The notes under the pieces were generated by a model. That model had not been told where the DNA came from, ran no database searches, and saw nothing but the letters and a program-made list of their open reading frames with translations. Shown here piece after piece: positions 6,453 to 8,502 of a stretch of 8,502 nucleotides of DNA (position 1 is the first letter of the stretch; every line of letters begins with the position of its first letter). Made by a program: the position numbers and the translations under genes. The DNA is from an uncultured Anaerosporobacter sp. (lineage in GTDB: Bacteria; Bacillota; Clostridia; Lachnospirales; Lachnospiraceae), in assembly GCA_945787925.1 (NCBI GenBank), contig CALZJY010000071.1, forward strand, positions 1 through 8,502. The letters are read 5' to 3'.

Positions 6453-8502
6453 ATGTTTGAATTAAAGGAATTGCAGACGATGGTAAATGGGGCGTACAGA
6501 AAGCTAAAATCTTACTACTATTATGATAAGACGTTGTTGTACATAAAAAAGAGCCTTGCGCAGTTTGAAGCAGGTAAGGGGTTTCAGGAATGTTTGCAGG
6601 AAATCGGATTGAATTTGTATTTGGAAAATCAGGCCTATTTTGATGCATTGGTAGAACGAATTGACTTTCGCGTGATGAGTAAAAAGCTGAAAGTAAATAA
6701 GCCAGAAGACATTACTCAAAAAGACATCGACCACGCAAAGAGCATTTATACGCTTAATTTCTACATTGATGCACCCGTAGAGCTTTTGATTGTAGACTGC
6801 CTGTTTATGCTCTTTGTTGGTAAAGTCAAATGTGACCTATATGGAGAGTCGGAGTGTTCGTATGCAGGAAGGTTTGTAAGGGATGTATTCCGGAAAAAGG
6901 AGCAAAGTTTGGAACGGGGAATAGATTATGCGTCCAATCGCTGTTTTGAGCCGTATTATGTTTCGTACGAGGCATGGAAGAACAAGGCGGTAGATGCAGT
7001 GGGAGAGTATAAGGATAAGACGGATATCGTCCTGATGAGTTTGGATTTTAAGAGCTTTTATTATTCGGTCAATTTTGATTTTTCCAAATTGGAACGGATG
7101 TTAAAAGGAGATAAACGTCTGCAGCAGATACGCTTCCTGACAGGAATTATAGAGAAGGTGTATCAGAAATATACAGGAATTGTTGGAAAATATAGGGATT
7201 GTAAACAAGAGTCCGAGAATACCTGTATGTTGCCAATTGGCTTATTGAGTCCGTTGGTATTGCGGAATCTCTATATGATGCGGTTTGATAGCAACATTCA
7301 AGAGGGGTTGAAACCGATCTATTATGGTAGATATGTCGATGATCTCCTTTTGGTGCTAGATTCGAAAGGAATCGCTAATCGTACGGTGGATGCGTGTATT
7401 CGCAATTATCTGATTTGTTCCAAGTTGTTTCGGAAGAGTATGAGGAATCGGATTACGTATGCGAAAGATGCAAGTTTATCGATACAGATTGATAAGGTTC
7501 GATGTTATTACTTTAAGATGGGAAGCAAGGACCGGCTGCTGAAGGGATTTTATGACCATATTGGATCGACAGTAAGTGAAGCGAACTTGGTTCCCGATAT
7601 TGATATGTTCGGTCATGCCCTTGTGAAGGAAGCGTATTCCGTTGGTGGAGCTGGAGTGGAAGAAATGATGGAGGACCCAAAGCTTTCCAAGAGTAGCTAT
7701 TATAACGTGGTACGTTATATCAATGGTCTTAAGTTTACGTTGAAAAACGTATATTCTGGACAAGAGGAAGTGTTGAAGTGCTTAGACGAGATTATGGATT
7801 TGTATCGAGGAAGTTCCACCATTGAATTCTTTGGTTCTTGGAGGACGGTATTTGAGTTGTTTGTCCTAGTGCAGGACGTAGGGAAGTTCCATCAATTTTA
7901 TGAGACGATTGAACGGTACATAGAAGGATTGGAGTTTAAAGAGTTAAAAGCTGGAGAAATTTATCGTAAGAAATATAAGTATATTCTGTTTAAGTTGAAA
8001 AAGAGTTTGTTGGAGAATCTGAATATTGCCTGTGCCTTGGCTCTTGGATTAGATTATGGCATGTGGAAGCAAGAGGGAAAGATATACGAACTGGCAAAGT
8101 TGTTCCGCAGGGTAAACTTAATCAATCATGATATGGTATTTCTCCCACTTGTGAACTATACGAATTCTAGCCTTCTAAAGGAGGAATCACTAGTTCGGTA
8201 TCGGCCATTCAAGAACTATACCCTTAGTCAGAGGAAGATCGATTGGTCTCCGCGGTTTATTCAGTTAGAGGAGTATTACCTCTGGCATTTTATGAGTTAT
8301 TATCATAATCAAGAACGGAGGGAAATCAACTATCAAGAGGTATATCAGCAGTTCTTAGAGGATAATGCAATTAGTGGGGGACAGATAAATCCGATTCTTT
8401 CTGAAGAACGCATTAAAAATGTGTTCAATAGTTTTGGGAAAAACAAAAAATTATGGATTAAGACAATTGAGGTAAAGGAGAAGCACTTAAGTAAGATACG
8501 AA
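6453..8502 (+). CDS. reverse-transcriptase-like protein of the UG/Abi (defence-associated) type, partial at 3' end
   Basis: The frame is open for 683 codons to the edge with no stop, so the protein is longer. The start is ATG 6453, 4 nt after AGGAG (6444-6448). The RT palm is visible. Motif A is LDFKSFYYSV with D198. Motif B is LPIGLLSPLVLRNLYM (260-275), a PIG form rather than the PQG of group II intron RTs. Motif C is YYGRYVDDLLLVL with D296 and D297, so the catalytic Asp triad is complete. IDKVRCYYF may be motif D/E. I see no maturase (domain X), HNH endonuclease or intron RNA structure. From about residue 380 the protein is helix-rich and charged, typical of large UG/Abi RTs. Some families, such as UG1 (DRT1), carry a C-terminal enzyme domain such as nitrilase; one could begin just past the edge, but this is not visible. 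Arg CGG and Leu TTG are used more freely than in polC, hinting at transfer or low expression. The RT call is firm; subfamily and defence role are inference. Confidence 0.85.
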   Translation, partial: MFELKELQTMVNGAYRKLKSYYYYDKTLLYIKKSLAQFEAGKGFQECLQEIGLNLYLENQAYFDALVERIDFRVMSKKLKVNKPEDITQKDIDHAKSIYTLNFYIDAPVELLIVDCLFMLFVGKVKCDLYGESECSYAGRFVRDVFRKKEQSLERGIDYASNRCFEPYYVSYEAWKNKAVDAVGEYKDKTDIVLMSLDFKSFYYSVNFDFSKLERMLKGDKRLQQIRFLTGIIEKVYQKYTGIVGKYRDCKQESENTCMLPIGLLSPLVLRNLYMMRFDSNIQEGLKPIYYGRYVDDLLLVLDSKGIANRTVDACIRNYLICSKLFRKSMRNRITYAKDASLSIQIDKVRCYYFKMGSKDRLLKGFYDHIGSTVSEANLVPDIDMFGHALVKEAYSVGGAGVEEMMEDPKLSKSSYYNVVRYINGLKFTLKNVYSGQEEVLKCLDEIMDLYRGSSTIEFFGSWRTVFELFVLVQDVGKFHQFYETIERYIEGLEFKELKAGEIYRKKYKYILFKLKKSLLENLNIACALALGLDYGMWKQEGKIYELAKLFRRVNLINHDMVFLPLVNYTNSSLLKEESLVRYRPFKNYTLSQRKIDWSPRFIQLEEYYLWHFMSYYHNQERREINYQEVYQQFLEDNAISGGQINPILSEERIKNVFNSFGKNKKLWIKTIEVKEKHLSKIR

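Noticed and set aside
6256..6648. 130-codon minus-strand ORF spanning the XRE/RT intergenic region
   Set aside because: It overlaps the XRE gene in another frame, the intergenic promoters and the RT start in antisense. The predicted protein has no recognisable features.
6453..8502. Group II intron or diversity-generating retroelement as the source of the RT
   Set aside because: There is no maturase or HNH region, no intron domain V-like hairpin and no template/variable repeat pair in the window. Motif B is PIG rather than the PQG typical of group II intron RTs. The right edge is unseen, so this is not absolute.

Overview
The window looks like a piece of a Firmicutes chromosome, probably Clostridia and possibly Lachnospiraceae. 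It carries PolC, the Gram-positive-type replicative DNA polymerase, directly behind the isoprenoid gene ispG. Base composition is moderately AT-rich, and Shine-Dalgarno sequences are strong GGAGG types. The genus cannot be fixed from the sequence alone.

Layout. Bases 1-191 are the 3' end of ispG. PolC follows 24 nt later and spans 216-4674, ending at a hairpin terminator (4683-4720). The polC reading frame is broken once. Near codon 364 a 25-nt segment encoding RVELHxHT, the first metal-binding strand of the PHP domain, is present twice in tandem. The two copies differ mostly at synonymous positions and the second is in the +1 frame. As written, the gene gives a 417-residue N-terminal product (216-1469) and a catalytic product with all remaining domains (start at 1288 or, better, 1318; end 4674). 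Skipping exactly 25 nt would restore a normal 1477-residue PolC.

Downstream is a secreted calcineurin-like metallophosphoesterase (4828-5739), then a possible 23-codon ORF (5809-5880) that ends inside a strong bidirectional terminator (5879-5928). On the minus strand lies a 137-residue XRE-type helix-turn-helix protein (5907-6320). Divergent from it, and running off the right edge, is a large reverse-transcriptase-like protein (6453 onward, 683 residues visible). It has RT motifs A (LDFKSFYYSV), B (PIGLLSP) and C (YVDD) and a long helical C-terminal extension. It resembles the UG/Abi/DRT class of stand-alone RTs, many of which are phage-defence proteins.

How the parts relate. ispG and polC are housekeeping genes, apparently co-transcribed. 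The XRE gene and the RT gene share a 132-bp divergent intergenic region with a good promoter in each direction. Three copies of a short (C/T)AATATT(G/A) motif each overlap or abut promoter elements, so the XRE protein may repress itself and the RT. The right part, from the metallophosphoesterase on, looks accessory. The two items most worth following are the polC frame break, whose two copies look like a junction between diverged alleles, and the RT with its candidate regulator.
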